This document shows positions 23,138 through 35,298 of a stretch of 64,000 nt of DNA, in pieces; the first letter of the stretch is position 1; each line of letters opens with the position of its first letter. Made by a program: the position numbers and the translations under genes. The notes below the pieces were generated by a model. That model saw nothing but the letters and a program-made list of their open reading frames with translations, was not told where the DNA came from and did not search any database. Origin of the DNA: Lentinus brumalis (taxonomy: Eukaryota > Basidiomycota > Agaricomycetes > Polyporales > Polyporaceae); contig MARA01000037.1 in assembly GCA_001792895.1 (NCBI GenBank), positions 332,554-396,553 on the forward strand, in the 5' to 3' direction.

Positions 23138-24176
23138 CGCTCCCATCCAATGATCCATCCGCCTGCGAATCGTGGTGGACACTCCCGAGCGCGCTGCATG
23201 CGTTGCGCCGGTGTTCCTGTGAGCGTACGTTGGTTTCCTGTGACCGTATTGCCGCGCACAATGAAATGATCTTCATCGCAGCATGGCAGCCCCGCGCTAG
23301 TCCATCCCAAGCTCTGCTGCGCTGCCTCATTCGAGTCGATTGCGCATCCGTGTTCGGACAGTCGGTGCCAGAGAGGCGTTCGAGTGCTCGGAGAGGCTGG
23401 AGCGTCAGAACGCTCACATTGCACATGCATCATAATGCGCCTGTGGACGGTGTGGATGCTCCGTGTGGCTGCACGCATGTCCTCTGCATACCGTAAGGCG
23501 CTCTTCGCCACTTATTGTCAGACGAGTCGCGACGATGTTCGATTTACGCGGATCCCGGTGGTTCCCATACCGGTGATATCTTACGACTATCGAGGGAGAG
23601 TTCAAGGTTGCACTTCAGTCCAGTTGAGTATGAGACCAAGACAGCCAATTGATGCAATGATTGCTCGCGGGTAGTGGCCTGAGCATCGTCATCTGGATCT
23701 GATACTTAGCCTTCTCTGGCGGCCAGGGCGGATCCTGGCGGATCTATGCACTTTCGGAGGCTAAAGTGAGCCTAATGGACGAGTCGCCGTGCCCTCCGGG
23801 GCCGCCCTCTGTCTTCCCTGCTGTGGATTTGAGCACGGCGACGCCTGTTCATCCAGTACTGTATGTGTTACATGACATGCCCCTCCGCGACCGAGAAAGC
23901 GGCGAGGAGGACGGGCCTGGGATCGCGCGTAGGGCCCGATAAGTGTGTCAGAAGCGGGATCTAAGCGAGATCATTTAAGGCAACAGGTGATCGAGCTCGC
24001 GTCTGCCCTCTGACAGAACCGCGGCAGGCTCAGCGGGCCCTGGCACGACAGACAGACACACCTCTCCGCGTTCAAGGGAGTCCTTTTGTCCTCTTGTCCT
24101 GCTCATCCCATGCACGCAAGGTGCTAGCCCTCTCGCTCGCTCGCCCCTCCTCTCCCGCACTCCGCGACGACCAGCC
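23138..24176. other. Intergenic, 1 kb
   Basis: No gene is supported. Holds the terminator of the upstream gene and the promoter of the hydrolase gene, with a CT-rich tract (24105-24165) just before its ATG. Confidence 0.4.
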
Positions 24177-26262
24177 ATGCCGTACGTCGACCTCGTCTCG
24201 TCGGACGACTACGCCGCTATCTGGTACAACACCAATGTTCCTGCCGGGACCGTCAGCGGCTTCGATCCAGACAAGCCCACGCTAGTCATGCTGCACCCGC
24301 TCTTCCTGGACTCGACCTGGACACACCCGCAGCTCGACGACCCCCGTCTGAACGCGAACTTCAACATCGTCGTCTTCGACACCCGCACGACCGGCAAGTC
24401 GCTCTTCAGGCCCACAGGACGTCATGACTTGTGGGTGGCCGCCGCGGACTTGGCCCACTGCTTCTACGTGAGTTCCCATGTCCGGTTACGACAGCCGTCC
24501 CCCGTTGACCGCGCGCGAACGCGGCCAGCACCTCCGCCTTCCCCCCGCACATATCTTTGCGCCAGAACTGCACAGCTGGACCGCAATGCGCTTCGCCACA
24601 CTGTGAGTGCGGCCTTTCCCGTCCGCAAATCCCGCACTGACAGTGATCATCGCGGCGCGGACAGCTTTCCAGAACTCTGTTTGAGTTTGACGCTCTGCAA
24701 TGTGACCCCGCAGACCGAGTGCGTGCCCCGCTCGAGCGGCTTCGTTCCCATAAGTGCTCACGTCGATCCAGGTTGAAGTCCGTCTTCGATGCGCTAGAAG
24801 AGCTCGCTCATCTCTGGTGCTATGCCGAGGACCTGGAGTCCTTCGAGACCGCTTGCAAGGAACTTGTGAACAGCTATGCTGCGGTACGTGAACTGTATCC
24901 TCGAATGTCGCAACTCTTCCCTCATACCCGTACCGGACGCGTTCAAGGATGCACATCCAGATGTTGTAGACGAGGTACGTGTGATGACTCATCCTGAGAA
25001 GTCATTGGCTGAATGAGACACGCCAGCTCGTCGCGTTCTGGGAGGTACACTACCCACCGTTCCGGAGAACGCATGTAATTACCAACCTCAACCTCGTGCT
25101 CAATGTGGGTAACCCATCATCTCAAATTTCTTGGACTAAAATTCGTCATTATACAGAGGACGCCCATGTCCGCAGACGAACTCGCCAATGTGCGATGTCC
25201 AGTCCTCATTGTCCAGGTAGGTTTTACCGCTCGCTGTAAGACCGCCATTCTAAAGGCTTGTATCAGGCGGAACGGAGTGCAACACATCCTATGGAACATG
25301 CACAGCAGCTTCGCAATTTGCTTGTGAACGTGCCGAATCGTGCGCAACTGTTCCCGGTGAAGGGTATGCATGTTCCTCCCTGAAGTTTGGCTAGTATGCT
25401 CATTGCCCGTGCCTGCAGCGACGCATGGGTACCTTACCCTTCTCTCCGCGTCGATCGTCAACCAAGTTGTCAACAAGTTCCTCACGCGCCTACCACCAGC
25501 GCGCAGCGACCTCAAAGAACCCGAAATGTCGCTAGTGGACCGGATGAGAATTGCGCTTGACCAGCTCGCGGAGTTCCGGGATGACCCAAGCATATCCGAA
25601 CGGGATCCGGCCTCCCCGCTCTCATTCTGCTGTGTGACAGAGGAAGTGCGTAAGAGTCAAGAGGAGCTCTACCAGATCTACGCGGAGGGTGTACAGACCG
25701 CGCTCTCACCACTCGCACCCGACGGTCGCCCCCTGCGCAAGTACGTAACCTTGCCTCATCTCTCCGGTCGTTACGGCCATGGTTGTCTAGCGAACAACGT
25801 GTTGACTGCTGACATTCCAGGTTCTCCGAACGCAAGGACGAACACTGGCTGGACTCGAGTACCGACGGGTTCTCCTACGCGAGTACGTATTCTCTGTTCC
25901 CCGAGTGCTTCCTCTCACCCCTACGTGCATCGCTTGCGCCTTGTGTCCTCTTCGTGTCCGTGCACGCTCATCGCTCACTGTACGTCCCCGCAGACGCCAA
26001 GCAGCTGACAGACCGCCTCCTCGACCCGAGCAAGGACAGGCGGCGGGCGGCCAGGCGTGCCGCGATGCCGATAGAGCACGAGTCGCCGCTGTTCGTGCCC
26101 TCGGAGCCCGTAACGCAGGAGGTCCAGCAGGTCGCGCGCATCCGCCGCGCAACCGTCCTCCCTCAGAGTCCGGCGGACAAGCATGTCATCAAGGGCTCGA
26201 TGGCAAAGGTCCTCGCCTCTGGAGCCGGGACCAGCCTGCAGCGGAGGCTCCTTCCGCGGTAG
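24177..26262 (+). CDS. Divergent alpha/beta hydrolase with C-terminal extension
   Basis: Eleven exons (24177-24467, 24529-24602, 24665-24718, 24772-24883, 24948-24974, 25027-25104, 25157-25216, 25267-25363, 25419-25740, 25821-25882, 25994-26262) close in phase to 481 residues. The N-terminal 290 residues follow the alpha/beta hydrolase order: LVMLHPLFLDSTW (oxyanion strand), FNIVVFDTRTTGKS (strand after it), RFATLFPELCLSLTLCN, CPVLIVQAERS (acid region) and PVKGATHGYL (His region). The nucleophile elbow GxSxG is not found; the expected place reads HIFAPELHSW. The last 190 residues are an extension with no known domain, rich in basic residues near the end. It may be a non-catalytic member or one with an unusual nucleophile. 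The 27-base exon 5 is the least certain. Confidence 0.75.
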
Positions 26263-27422
26263 CTTGGGCGCGCCTCGTTGCCCTGCCTTCCTGGTCTCCG
26301 ACGACTCGAATTCGCTCGCTCTCTCGCTCCAGCCATGCATGTAGCTGCCCCTGCCAGATGCCTCTTCCCCGCCGCCGCCACTCATTCCCCGCCTCGGCTC
26401 GCGCACCGGCGTATCTATCCTCATTTATTCGTCTATCCACCTCCATATCCATCTGGCTTCGTCTCACGGGCCGCCTGCTTGCACTGTCATCGTCGCTCTG
26501 TTTGTTCTGGGCTCATACAATTCCCGTCCATTCTCGATCCATCTTCATCTCTCTCGTCTTACCTCATCCGGGTACACGTTTCGCAGGGCCTGTGCGCGCG
26601 TGCTCCGAGGTCGGGGCGGCGTGTTACAGTGTCAGCGTGCCGGTGTGTCAGTGTTGCATGTTGCAAGCTCGCTCAGTGTACCACTACGTACGTATGCATC
26701 ACTCATCACTCCGACCCATCATTCGCCGCTCGCTCGCCATTCCACACCTTGATCCGCTCGAGTTTGTTTCTGTCTCATCCGCCCACTCACACATACCTAC
26801 GCATACACACCACTGTATTCCCATATCCCACCCCCCGTTATGCTCCCCGCCCTGATGAACGATACCTGTAGGATTGCGCGCATGCCACTTCCCTCGTAGT
26901 CGCGTCTGGGATGGCAGCATAGCTATAGTCGGTACCATATCCGCACATTATTCCCCAGCAGCTGTGCTCCAGTTATTCCCCGTATCCCCCGTACAAGTAT
27001 TCCCATACGTATAGAAAAGTACTTGCTAGACTCGTGGATGTCTCTTGTTATTAATGTCATCAATGATAGTTTGGGCTTCGCGCACCCTCCTCTCTGGACG
27101 AGATTTCTCCATGCACATCGCGATCAGCACTCACATTGTCGTGACTAACATGCTGTATGGTTCACAGCTACATCCGTCTGGAGTCCCCATGCACGGAGCG
27201 TCGTACGAATCACGGGTAGGCGGACGGCGCCAGTCCAGATGTTCCGAGCTCCTCCGTTTACTTATCATGTATCATGTAAGTACTCTACACGCGGGTCATC
27301 GTCCAGCAGAGGACGCAACTTCCGCATGAAGTACTAATGTAGAGCAATCACGAGCGTTAGATTGAACTTGAACTTGTTCCGAGTCTGCGACCGCTCTCAA
27401 CGCCATCCTCCTCCTCATTACC
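26263..27422. other. Intergenic, 1.2 kb
   Basis: Pyrimidine-rich after the hydrolase stop, consistent with its 3' UTR. The right part is the promoter of the kinase-like gene. No gene is supported. Confidence 0.4.
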
Positions 27423-29785
27423 ATGGCTGACGATCACGAGGAGCCCCCGGTCGAGATCTTCCTCCTTTGCCTCGAATGCCATCGGCTCCGGTCGTTCAAG
27501 ATTCGGCGCAATGCAACTTCATTGAATATCAAAGAGGCGGTGGGTCGCCTAGAGCCACTCTATGGCATGATCTGGCTTGTACGTTTCCCTTCTGCACGCC
27601 TATCTATGGCCAAACTTTCGAGTGTACGGCAAGCTCCCCCCGGCAGCATCAATCTCGCCCACGTGCGGACCGCATCCGCTGCGCGATCCGCTCTGCGTGA
27701 GCAATTCAAGGCTTGCGACGAGAAGAACCTGGACCAACTCGTGCACCGCAACCATGTGGAGTGGTTGCAGACGGTACAGGAGGGTGACCTCCACCTAGTC
27801 GTAAGACATGGTGAGTACTTGCTGTGAAGCTTGCCGTGACCCATGCCTTACCTGTACAGACCATTATCCCAGTATCGCGGTGTATAACACGGAAACGCGA
27901 GCTGTTACGACGTTTGAGCAGGTCTCCCTCGAGAACACAGTCAAATGCCTGTTGCCCCGCAAGGCCGACCAGTACACTGTGTATCAGGTAAGTTGAATGT
28001 CTGCGATACCGGGTGTAGACACTCATCCGTTCTGCAGTTCCCGGAAGGGACTGATTGGGACCCAGAAGGCGAACTGAGGGCTGTCATCAAGTCGCAGCCC
28101 CTAGAAGATCTTCCTGTGGTCAATCACGGCTCACTCATCAGTAAACGTTATCCCTGGGGATTCGTGAAGGGAGAGTTGCAGTTTGTAATCGTCCCTCGTA
28201 AGTGGTCCAAGTTCTATTGCCTATTCGGAGATGCCAACCCCCCTCCGCTCTCGATCAAGAGGAGGACGACATACCGCAGCCACTCACATTCAGCAGACGA
28301 CGCCGCATCTACTTTGATCGTACACCTGCTAAAGCGCCGTCTTCTGAAGCCGAACCGTCCCAGTATTCCAAAGCGCAGAAAAACGAGCATAACAGGATCT
28401 ACTGCGGTCGGCCGTACCAGCGCTCGACACCACCGTCTCTCTTAGACGAGACCCTCTGCCAGCTTCGTTGTAACCTTGAGTCAATCACGCCTACTCCCAA
28501 GGACATCCAGTGCTACGAAGCTCTTCGTACGAATGCAGTTGGGACCTTTGCTGAGGGGAGACTCCGACAGGAAATGTTTTCGGACATCTTGGCAAAAGGA
28601 CGCATCGTACCCCAACGGGCTGATCGGGGTTTCATCGGCGGTACATCGTTTCACGACGACGGTGACCTCCGCGTTACTTGCCTGGATGTCACGCTCTTGT
28701 ACTATGTGCAGCAAATCAAGCTGGAGATTGGCAGTACCAAGGCAGAGCCCTATATTGAGGCCATCCACTACTGGCTTGAGAATGTTCGAACCTTCTTCGA
28801 CTCGTCTTCTCGCGACAACGATGCGGCGGCACAGCTGAACTTCCCCGCAGTCCTCGTTCTGCACTTTGGTATGTGTGTCTCTTTCTCTCAATACCGGTAC
28901 CCGCTCACTTCGAGGATAGGAGCGTACCTCGCTGTAGCGGCGGCGGTCTATGGCAACGAACCCAACGTTGAACACCTCTGTTGCATCCCCCTTCATGCGC
29001 ATACTACCAACGAGGCGGAGCTTAGAGCGGGAGAGCGGGCTCTTACCGCATTACGCGTTGCTCTCCATTCCCTGCGGGAGCGTTACCCCACTATGCCCAT
29101 CAAACGCGGCCCTCGAGCTGACTTCCCCTTCCGCGATTTCTACACCGAACTCGACGGCACTCCTCATCTGTTCGAGTATATATCGGCCTTCGACGACAAG
29201 AGGATCTTCCGCGTCTCCGAGGGTGGGACGCGCCTGTGCGTGAAGTTCAGCAAACGCTACTCCACCGAAGCGCACGAAGTCGCTCACGCCGCCGGCTTCG
29301 CTCCTAAGCTGATCGCCATGAACATGGTGTACGACTGGATCATGGTGGTCATGGAGGACAAGACCGACGAGTATTCCAACACCATGTGGGACATCAAGAG
29401 GGCCAAAATCGGGGAGAAGGGAGAGGAGGAGGCGAAGAAAGGGAAGAAGAAAGCGGCGGAGAAGGAGAAGGCCTTCCACACTCCGGCTTTCTCGCTGGAA
29501 GAGGCGCAGGACGAGGTGAAGGCCAAGATCGCCCACCTGCACGACAAGGGGTTCGTCCATGGAGACCTACGCGACGTCAACGTGATCGTCCGTAACGAGG
29601 GCGTGTCCGGGGACGGTCCTGGCATCTTAATCGTCGACTGGGACTGGGCCGGCCGTGCAGGTCAAGTCACGTACCCTCGCGGCATCAATACTCAAGTTGC
29701 TCGCCCGGCCGACGCTCTGGCAGGCGAAGATATCAAGGCCGAGCATGATGTGTGGATGGCGGACCGGCTGGCTGATCCGTTGTGA
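27423..29785 (+). CDS. Protein kinase-like protein with long unknown N-terminus
   Basis: Exons 27423-27810, 27860-27987, 28038-28197, 28260-28868 and 28920-29785 close in phase to about 716 residues. The C-terminal third has a kinase-like fold: LCVKF (candidate ATP-binding Lys), a hinge-like IMVVMEDK, HGDLRDVNVIV (catalytic loop, with HGD in place of HRD) and IVDWDWAG (metal-binding Asp in DWD, in place of DFG). This pattern is typical of atypical fungal kinases in large basidiomycete families. A Lys/Glu-rich insert (about residues 587-606) sits between the hinge and the catalytic loop. The N-terminal 450 residues are not recognised. A GTACGT donor-like site at 27580 has no phase-matching acceptor, so the exon 1 end region may hold a missed intron or a base error. 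Confidence 0.72.
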
Positions 29786-30591
29786 TGTTCGTTTCGTATC
29801 GGCTTGTCTGTTTTCCTGCTGTTTGCTCTGTCGAGTCTGGATCATCACCCTACCATGCATATGTACACTAACACATTGTCCTCGTCTTCGTTCCGAATAG
29901 AATATCGCAATACAATGTATACCAGATCTTCTGGACACCCACACATACACCTGCATGTCAATCCCGCGTGTAAACTCCACGACGGGGGTGAGCGGCGCGA
30001 CCGATGGCGGACTTCATAGCATGCAGATGTTGATGTTCGCACCTGGCCAAATCCAAGCTGGACGAGTCGCTAACCTAGAGACAACCGTACATCTCTGAGA
30101 GTTGGTCGCAACTTCTAGCTATCGCAGTCCATCTTCTCGAGTTGCAACAGAGGATGTCCAAGCAGCAACCCTGACCACTGGTCCCGGTCAGTTCGCAATA
30201 CATTATTCCATCTAGTAACACAATAAAACAGTCATGTACGTAGTCAACCATTAGTCTAGGTAGAGAAAGACTAGATGTCAACAGATAGCCCCATGCAGCA
30301 GTAAGACCCAAAGGAAACCAATAAAGATACCCAGAATCCCAGAACAAAGATATAGCAGCAGCACCTCTATCAGGCAGCGACTGTGTCCCGCCTCCACTCG
30401 AGGCATGAGGTTAAAGTGCATGTACGCGGTCTGTCTCCTTGGAAATTGGAATGTCCACTCATTCGTCACGTGTAGACAAAATTCCATCGCCAAGGTCAAT
30501 CCAGGAGGAGGATGCATTAAGTGCAAGAAGGAAAGCTATGGCTACACCGGCAAAGACAACTACATCGCGGTCATACAATGATATAGGGCAG
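29786..30591. other. Convergent 3' intergenic region
   Basis: Lies between the kinase-like gene (+) and NCS6 (-), so only terminators are expected. AT content is higher than in the coding flanks. No gene is supported. Confidence 0.45.
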
Positions 30592-31988
30592 TCAAGATGT
30601 TGCTTCTACGGCTGTTGCAGCGTTCTGTCGAAGGTTAGACGGCAGCTGAAACAAGGGTATAGTGCGCAGATTCTCTGGAACTGGGCCATCGGCATCTAGC
30701 TTCCTTCGCGCTCGGTCGGTCTACTAGAGTGTCAGACATGGAACAGAGGGGGTCTGACAAGGATACGTACCACAGCGGCCGTTGGCATGCCGCGCTCCAA
30801 CCCTTCGAGTAGAGTACACGCTTTGCAAAGCTCATTGCTTGACATGTACCCGCACCGTCGACACGTCTCTAGAATGGGAATGAGCAATTCACAAGTTCAC
30901 AAGTGCACAGGCAGACGGAGACGTACGCTGGAGCTTCTGTGTCGCCTTCACGTCATCGTTGATCTCAAAGGCCTCCCCAGAGTGGATGATATCGATGATC
31001 GCGCTTGGGCGCGCCGCCTCAAGGTCTTTGAGGAAGGCTCTCGCATGACCGCGGTAAGCGTCTGGAGAGTAGATGCACTCTGTCGAGAAGTAGTCCAGCT
31101 TCTTGAAGTATGCATACCTTGCGGCAGATGAGTCAGCGAACTGCGGCCCTACGACCTGGAGGAGCGACAGCATACATCACGATCTCCTTCTCATAGGCGT
31201 ACTTGAATGGTTTGGACCGCTTGATCGTGTCCTCGCCCTGGGTACATATTGAAGTACATCGGCCAAGACGCGCGATGTCTCCTCGCATGACTAAAGACGA
31301 TGTCAGAGTGTAGTTCTGTATGCGGCACCGCAAAACGTACTGTTCATCAGGACAGTCTCCGCAATGTCGTCTGCGTTGTGACCCGTGACTATGTGGTCGA
31401 CATTCAGTATCGCAGCGCCTCTGTCCAGAGCCTGTCTCCTGAAGACGCCGCAGAACGTGCAGTTGTTCTTCTTCCCGATCTGCGCGACTATGGCGTCCAT
31501 AGTCCAACCATACAGCTCGTCATAAGACAGGATCTTGAGTGGCATGTCATACTGCTGTTGATTCCGCTTCACTGTCTGGCGGTTCATGAGCTAAAACTCA
31601 TCGAGACTAGTGAGGGCTATGACTTGCCTCGAGGGAGTCATCCCGGTAGCCCGTGATTCCTTCGTCTATGGACAGAAGAAACAACTCCAAGCCGTACTTA
31701 TATCGCTCATTCAAAGTCTTCATTACATGCGCAAGCACTGTAGAGTCTGTTCCGCACATCTCTCAGTATCTCGCCTTCAGCAATCCGAGCTGTGTGCGTA
31801 CCTTTGCCCCCAGAAGCACCAATAGCTACCCGATCGCCTGGCTTGAACAAGCGTGCCTCGGTGATGGTGTTGTGTACCTCAGTCTCAAACACATAGAAGA
31901 AGCATTCCTTGCATATTTGCTGTCCAGTCTTTGGTCGTTTGAGGATGGCCCGGGCGTCGTTACAGAGAGCGCAAGTGCGGGGAGGCAT
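30592..31988 (-). CDS. NCS6: Cytoplasmic tRNA 2-thiolation protein 1 (NCS6/CTU1)
   Basis: Seven exons (31988-31802, 31746-31628, 31575-31341, 31290-31176, 31117-30927, 30868-30771, 30720-30592) close in phase to 357 residues, the usual length. The protein, with NCS2/CTU2, adds sulfur to wobble U34 of tRNA Lys, Glu and Gln in the cytosol. Seen in order: zinc-binding CALC and CKEC pairs (residues 6-29), the ATP pyrophosphatase loop SGGKDS (59-64), [18 protein letters not shown] with two Cys, [26 protein letters not shown], and a C-terminal [16 protein letters not shown] zinc site. Intron 2 begins GAG|GCAAGT, so it is a GC-AG intron; no GT alternative fits the frame. It is transcribed away from NOP9 with 140 bases between the two ATGs. 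Confidence 0.95.
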
Positions 31989-32128
31989 CATCGACGTTCG
32001 GGTGCAAGTTCTCCGTCCTGATCGGGTTTGCGTCGAGGAATTTGTGGCTTTGAAGCGCCCATATACAGAGCTTTTCTGCCCGGGACCTCCACACACTCCG
32101 TCTCCCTGCTTGCTGGATTGTCTCTGCG
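31989..32128. promoter_or_regulatory. Bidirectional promoter of NCS6 and NOP9
   Basis: Only 140 bases separate the two divergent start codons, so both core promoters and both 5' leaders must share this stretch. No TATA box is visible. A tRNA-modification gene and a ribosome-biogenesis gene sharing one promoter suggests co-regulation with growth; this is inference. Confidence 0.7.
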
Positions 32129-35082
32129 ATGCCTAGAGAGAACCGGAAACGAGGCAAGAAGCATAAGAAGAAGGCCGCGGATGAGGCCCCTGTGCGGCAA
32201 GAGGAGCAACCGCAACAGGAAGAAGACCAGGCAAATGCTGCCGGCCCGTCCTGGATAGTTCCTGCCCGGGAAGACTCAGGCGTCGACCTATTGAACGCGC
32301 CGTTTGGCTACGTGGATGCCGAAGTCAAGGCATATTTCCGCACTGTAGACGTGCAGATCCGCGAATGGCAGGAGACGAAGCCAGAGGTGGAGGCGGACGA
32401 GGATGTTGACCCCAACGAAGGTACGTCCTATGGCCCTGCTGCTGGAGAGATTGTTTTGAATTGCGCTGCGTAGACCGCCGTCTGTTCTTTGTGGCCGCGC
32501 TGCAGGAGATGTCTGGGAAGGAGAAGCAGCTTGCGACGGACCCTGACTGCTCTACCATCCTCGAACGGATGATACATTCCATGGATGACTTCGTCCGACG
32601 TGTCTTCCTGGACAGGTTGACCGGCTCGTGAGTCTCCGCTCCCCGAAACCTTGTCGCTGCGCGTCTCAACTGATTACAGTGTCGTAGACTTGAGCAACTG
32701 AGCAAGCATCGCTTCGCCTCCCATGTTATTCAAACCTTGCTCACCGTCGCGACCGAGACGGTATCACGAGAGTCTCGAGGAATCTTTCCACCGACACCAG
32801 AGTCCGGAGAGGACGAGGGCGAGTTGCGGACATTGACGCAACTGACCCTTGACACTTGCGAGGTCTGTTGCATGGCCCACTCTCCTGGTTCATCCGCTGA
32901 TATCTGGACAGGAACTGTCGCCTTCCATATGCTCTCTCATCATGGATCCGTTCGCGTCACACGTAGTCCGCGCACTTCTTCTCCTCCTCGCACCTGACGT
33001 TCTCGGCTCTCTGCACGACAACAGCGGGAAGGCTGCGTCCGGATTTCGCTCGAAGAAAAGTGCAGCGTACAAGGCTCGCCAAGGATCCATGAAGTCAGTG
33101 TTCGCCGAAGGCGACGTAGATGTGCACAGCAAGGCCTCAAGAAGCACTCCTAAAGAGTTCCGCAAAGCGGCGCTGAATATTATCAGTGCGCTCCGTGAGC
33201 AGCTCAATGAGAATGAAGTACGTGCTATGGGGGCAAACCCAGTGGCTAGTCCCGTACTTCAGGTCAGTGTTACTCCGTGCGTTACACAGGATCAACCTGA
33301 CGCTTTCCGCTAGATGCTGCTCGAACTTGAAGCAGCGTACGGTCAAGCAGATCAGCCAGGCTCCCTCATGGACCGGGTGTTGGTCGGCATGATCACCGCT
33401 CTTCGTAAGTCAACCGTTCGTGACGTTGAAAAGCAGCATAACAAACATCCCTTGCGCACAGACGAAGACTCAGATGCGGAAGTACCTGAGTCCGACTACT
33501 TGACGACACTCCTCCGGGACCCTACAGCTTCGCACTTGCTGGAAACCCTCGTTAGCCGATCGCCCGGGCCTGCTTTCGACACACTCTGGCGAATATACTT
33601 CTCCGGAAAGCTGTCCAAGCTTGCTATTCACCCAGTTGCGAACTTCGTGGTCGCGAAGGGCATCGAGCGGCTGAGTGCTGAGCAGTTTGTGGCGACTGTG
33701 GAGGAACTGCGCGGTGTAGCCAGCAAGTTCGTCAGTGAGTATCAGCATCGAACTGTGCTCAGGTAGTTCCGAACTGATTAGTGCAGAGAACGCTCGGACT
33801 GGGGTCTTGCGTGCGTTGGTCGAACGGTCCACTGCACTGCAGAGCGAAGGACAAAGCGTCGTTCAGGTAAGTACAGACGGGCTCTAGTAAGGGAAGCCAC
33901 TGATCGTTCTGCCGTAGCTCATCATTGACGCGTTCGAACTCGATGAAGAGAACAAAGCTCTCCTTGTGCCATGTGTCCTTCGACTCAAGTCATCACAGGT
34001 TGGTCCAGTCGAGTTCACGTGCAAGCCATCTCTTACACGCATGCTCTGCAGGACTACCAGCGCGCACTCGCCTCGGCGGGTCATGACGAAGAGAAGGCCA
34101 ACGAGGATCCCCGACACAAACGGCGGAAACCAGACGACCCCCTGGAGCCCAAGACACAAGGCGCCGTCCTGCTTCAGTCCATGCTCCGCATGCCGTCTCC
34201 GCACAACGACGTCGTACTGGACAGGTGAGAGCTCTTCGTCACAACATCAGTCCGTGCGCTGACCCCGTTCTCGTAGCCTAAATGCACTCAGTCTCGACGA
34301 ACTGACCGAGATGGCGCACCACCCGACAAGCTCACGCGTGCTGGACTTGGTCCTCGAGTCGCCTTCCGTGCCATTCAAGGCAAAGCGGAAGTTCGTCATG
34401 TCCTTCATCGGTCACTACCACGTCCTCGTCGACGACCGGATCGGCAGCAGGGTGGGCGACCGCTGCTGGGCATTCGCCGACCCGTATCTCAAGGTTTGTA
34501 ATCCTCCTCCACCATCGCACGATGTTTGCCAACTAACGTATTATGCACGTAACGTAGGAGAAGATCGCGCGCTCGCTGATCCCGCACGAACACGCCCTCG
34601 CCGGGTCGTTCTACGGCAAGTTCTTCGCGCGCCACCTCAACCTGCACGTCCTCCAGCGGGATCCCGAGCGCTGGAAGAGCATGCAAGCAGCTACGAAGGC
34701 TCCCGCCCCTGCCCCCACGCCCGCACCGAAGCCGCCTGCTGCGGTGGAGGAGTCGCCCAGAACGCACTCCGACGCCACCAAGAGCGATAAGTCGGCCAAG
34801 AAGGGCAAGGGGAAGGCCCGGCCGCAGGACGAGATCGACGCGCTCTTCGATGCGAAGCTCGGCAAAAAGATCAAGAAGGCCGAGCTCGCCACGGAGGACA
34901 AGCCCAAAGAGGAGCCGGTCGGCGTGAAGTCATCAAAAGACGAGAAGGGCGAGAAGAAGAGCAAGAAGAGGAAGGACAGGGAGGAGGGCGGTGCGGACCG
35001 GGACCTGGCGGACGTCTTGGGTGCGATACGGTCGGCACCCAAGGAGGATAAGGGCTCCAAGAAGCGCAAGAAAGCGCATTAG
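32129..35082 (+). CDS. NOP9: Nucleolar pumilio-repeat protein Nop9
   Basis: Ten exons (32129-32420, 32474-32627, 32688-32862, 32912-33262, 33314-33734, 33787-33866, 33918-33998, 34052-34224, 34277-34493, 34558-35082) close in phase to 822 residues. A basic leader ([13 protein letters not shown]) is followed by Pumilio-like alpha-helical repeats, for example [55 protein letters not shown] and FADPYLKEKIARSL, which carry the typical S-x-V-x-Q/E RNA-facing turns. The C-terminal 130 residues are Lys/Glu/Pro-rich with several nuclear localisation-like clusters. Nop9 binds pre-18S rRNA near the 3' end in the nucleolus and times cleavage by Nob1. It is convergent with bystin, with 216 bases between the stops, so two 40S-biogenesis genes are neighbours. 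Confidence 0.92.
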
Positions 35083-35298
35083 CTGGAGTTGGTCGCTGCC
35101 TGAGTGAGGACCGCAGATATCGCGTCAAAAGTAGTCTATAGCGCATCTTATCCTTCCGGCATTGCTTCATCATAAGCTGTACGCGATGCACGCGTCAACG
35201 GAATTCTATCCAACATGGGGCTCGAGCGACGGAGGCCCACAAAATCCATACAGTGCACCCTAAAGATACAACAAGGTCGACGATACATGGTAGACAGG

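Noticed and set aside
27811..28200. Crinkler-type effector N-terminus on the kinase-like protein
   Set aside because: A faint similarity to the DLHLVV-type end of such domains was noticed, but the preceding region does not match and the exon join there is unresolved.
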